NCBI RefSeq assembly: GCF_004022565.1
Contig: NZ_CP022987.1
Span: forward strand, 1,116,001-1,180,000
DNA length: 64,000 nucleotides
Direction of reading: 5' to 3'
Source: Pollutimonas thiosulfatoxidans
GTDB lineage: Bacteria; Pseudomonadota; Gammaproteobacteria; Burkholderiales; Burkholderiaceae_B
Below, in pieces: positions 62,392-64,000 of the stretch. The translations under genes and the position numbers were made by a program. Every line of letters starts with the position of its first letter. Within the stretch, counting starts at the first letter, position 1. Below the pieces are notes generated by a model. That model was not told where the DNA came from. It made no database searches and saw only the letters and a program-made list of their open reading frames with translations.

Positions 62392-62936
62392 GCGTGCTTG
62401 CGCACCCAGGCCACGTAGCTGTCCATCCAGGTCTGCAGGAACTCGCGGCTCCCCGCCCCGATATTACCGGCCTCGTCAAACAATCCGTCCTTGGTCTGAA
62501 TAAAGGCTTCCGGCTGGCCCAAGGTGGGCACGTCCAGGTAGGCCAACACATTGCGCAGATGCTGTTGGGCCAGCGCAGTTCCAATCGCACCAATTGATAT
62601 GCCAAGTACGCCAGCGGGCTTGCCGGCCCAGGCGTTCTGTCCGTAAGGACGCGAGGCGTGATCGATAGCGTTTTTAAGCACGCCGGGCATTGATCGGTTG
62701 TACTCGGGCGTAACGAACAGCAAGCCCTGTGAAGCGGAGATTTCCGCTTTCAGACGTTTGACGCTGTCTGCCTGGTTGGCATCGTCGTCCTGGTTATACA
62801 GGGGTAGATCGCCGATCTCCAGTTTCTTGAAGGTGAACTCGGGCGGCCCAAGCTTGATCAACGCCTTGGCCAGTTGTCGATTGAAAGACTCTTGCCTTAG
62901 GCTACCTATCACCACGGCGATCTGGTATTGGCTCAT
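62388..62936 (-). CDS. NADPH-dependent FMN reductase / NAD(P)H quinone reductase
   Basis: A 182-residue flavodoxin-fold flavoprotein. The FMN phosphate loop is VVIGSLRQESFNRQLA, and the typical VTPEYNRSMPGVLKNAIDHASRP (read as TPEYNRSMPGVLKNAIDH) marks the NADPH-dependent FMN reductase family (ChrR/YieF-like). Such enzymes reduce quinones or other acceptors by two electrons. It converges on the acylphosphatase gene and is 33 bases after the DUF421 gene on the same strand. Confidence 0.93.
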   Translation of the reverse strand: MSQYQIAVVIGSLRQESFNRQLAKALIKLGPPEFTFKKLEIGDLPLYNQDDDANQADSVKRLKAEISASQGLLFVTPEYNRSMPGVLKNAIDHASRPYGQNAWAGKPAGVLGISIGAIGTALAQQHLRNVLAYLDVPTLGQPEAFIQTKDGLFDEAGNIGAGSREFLQTWMDSYVAWVRKHA

Positions 62937-62969
62937 GTTTTCTCTCCTGTAGGTACGGACTGATACGGG

Positions 62970-63662
62970 TCAGCGCGGGCGCAAAGTGCGCAGGGCCGGT
63001 GACCAGGATGTGTGCTCGCAGCGTGGGCAGCTTAGACCTTGCTGGCTGTCTATGGTCTGCGTCGCGCCGCAGCACGCGCAGGCGTAGAGACCGCTGTCCG
63101 GTACTTCAGTGTAGACCTTGCGATGCTCTGGGGGCAAGACGGACAGGCCGGGCCGTACGGCGTCGTTATCGTAAAAATATAAGCTTACGTCGCCGTCAAC
63201 CTCCAGTATGCCCAGTCGCAGCTGACCAAGATGCTCGATACCTTGCTGACGCAACTCCATGAAGAATTCATCTTCAGAAATATTCAGGCGTGCAAGACTA
63301 TCCAGTTCATATTGTCCGTCCACGATCAAGGTAACCGGATCGCCTTCCATCCAACTGGCGAACCGGGGTGATCGGCCCATCAGGAAGGTAGTGGCCCGAT
63401 ACAGCAACAGCAATACCACGAAGGTCATGAGCACGGGTAGTATGGGCACGTCTTCATAGAAGATCACGTCGCCCGCCGCCGAGCCCAGCGTCAGGATGAC
63501 AACCAGTTCGAAGACCGACAGTTGTCGTATGCCGCGACGCCCGGAAACCTTCAGGAAGAGAAAGACAACGACGTAAGCGAAGAGGGCACGAAAGGCGACC
63601 TCTGCCAGAAAACTCAGGGGCAATTCATCCAGCCATAGGCGCTGCCAGTCGAAGGAGACCAT
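62970..63662 (-). CDS. DUF421 (YetF/YcaP-like) membrane protein with a cysteine-rich tail
   Basis: A 230-residue protein with about three N-terminal transmembrane helices and the DUF421 domain (KVSGRRGIRQLSVFELVVIL, then GDPVTLIVDGQYELDSLARL). The function of the family is unknown. The last ~35 residues carry two cysteine pairs (ACACCGATQTID and LSCPRCEHTSW) that resemble a zinc ribbon, an addition not found in ordinary members as far as I know. The ATG at 63662 is preferred over the earlier in-frame codon at 63752. Confidence 0.85.
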   Translation of the reverse strand: MVSFDWQRLWLDELPLSFLAEVAFRALFAYVVVFLFLKVSGRRGIRQLSVFELVVILTLGSAAGDVIFYEDVPILPVLMTFVVLLLLYRATTFLMGRSPRFASWMEGDPVTLIVDGQYELDSLARLNISEDEFFMELRQQGIEHLGQLRLGILEVDGDVSLYFYDNDAVRPGLSVLPPEHRKVYTEVPDSGLYACACCGATQTIDSQQGLSCPRCEHTSWSPALRTLRPR

Positions 63663-63803
63663 AAGCCGGTGCGTCGCTCCAGAAAAGTCGGGTTTTCTGA
63701 TGGAGCAGCAAACGGCATGCCGGGATGAGCGCGTGCGCATCCCAACGGCCAAGACTATGATGAAAGGCTGGAAGCCATCCCGTCATCTAATTGGAGAATA
63801 ACA

Positions 63804-64000
63804 ATGGAACCAACGATGTACCCACCCGTGACCAAGGCCATCGCCCAACAACGTGCTGAAGCGGCGCCCGAGGCCCTGGCTGCCTTCAAGGCGTTCAGTG
63901 CGGCTGTATTCGCTGAAGGCGCGCTGCCCAAGAAAACCAAACAGCTTATTGCTGTAGCGGTCGCTCACGTGACGCAGTGCCCGTACTGCATCAAGGGCCA
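63804..64000 (+). CDS. Carboxymuconolactone decarboxylase/AhpD-like family protein (3' end outside window)
   Basis: The first 65 codons of a CMD-family gene that continues past the window. The N-terminal helices (YPPVTKAIAQQRAEAAPEAL) lead to the conserved VAVAHVTQCPYCIKG with the redox CxxC motif (CPYC), which in AhpD-type proteins is the active site. GGAGAA at 63793-63798 is the ribosome site. Its partner is not visible. Confidence 0.85.
   Translation, partial: MEPTMYPPVTKAIAQQRAEAAPEALAAFKAFSAAVFAEGALPKKTKQLIAVAVAHVTQCPYCIKG

Overview
The window is high-GC, densely coded chromosomal DNA of a betaproteobacterium, most likely Burkholderiales and probably close to the Alcaligenaceae (Bordetella/Achromobacter/Pusillimonas type). 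This rests on recognisable protein families, the pairs yicC-rph and rdgB-hemW, and a GlnA-NtrB-NtrC operon; there is no rRNA gene here to place it more exactly. About 61 genes fill the window. I see no tRNA, rRNA, CRISPR array, insertion sequence, prophage or replication origin, and no gene-free stretch longer than 300 bases.

Layout. 1-8.3 kb: end of a MexEF-OprN-like RND efflux operon followed at once by a secreted nucleosidase-like protein, then a DUF808 protein and an AI-2E family permease. 8.3-15.4 kb: yicC, rph, rdgB and hemW, split by a small metabolic block (MmgE/PrpD protein, acyl-CoA dehydrogenase, LysR regulator). 15.4-20.2 kb: glnA behind a textbook sigma-54 promoter with an NtrC dyad, then ntrB and an ntrC broken by one missing base, then pagL. 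20.2-24.6 kb: Fur-box-controlled Fbp-type ferric iron ABC operon, divergent from ferredoxin-NADP reductase. 24.7-30 kb: ridA, recG, oxyR, dps and an orphan branched-chain amino acid binding protein. 30-31.8 kb: a small lower-GC patch with a decayed addiction-module toxin and a membrane diguanylate cyclase. 31.8-36 kb: ugpBAEC for glycerol-3-phosphate uptake, preceded by a Pho box and a perfect dyad. 36-42.5 kb: proC, a VUT-family transporter and a complete liv operon. 42.6-48.2 kb: glutathione transferase, S9 peptidase, 2-hydroxyacid dehydrogenase, glycerate kinase and a LysR regulator. 48.3-55.5 kb: mmsA, epd, fumC, DUF488, an NfeD-slipin pair and a redoxin. 55.6-64 kb: gnd-zwf, a PQQ-type sugar dehydrogenase, a universal stress protein behind an FNR-type box, a GH15 glucoamylase-like gene broken by one missing base, cytochrome c, acylphosphatase, FMN reductase, a DUF421 protein and the start of a carboxymuconolactone decarboxylase-like gene.

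Most of the window is ordinary core metabolism and transport. What stands out is regulation readable from the DNA (sigma-54/NtrC, Fur, PhoB, FNR and a LysR-type dyad) and two single-base frame breaks (ntrC and GH15). These are either real inactivations or consensus errors, and the distinction changes how nitrogen control in this strain should be read. I found no convincing new multi-gene system.
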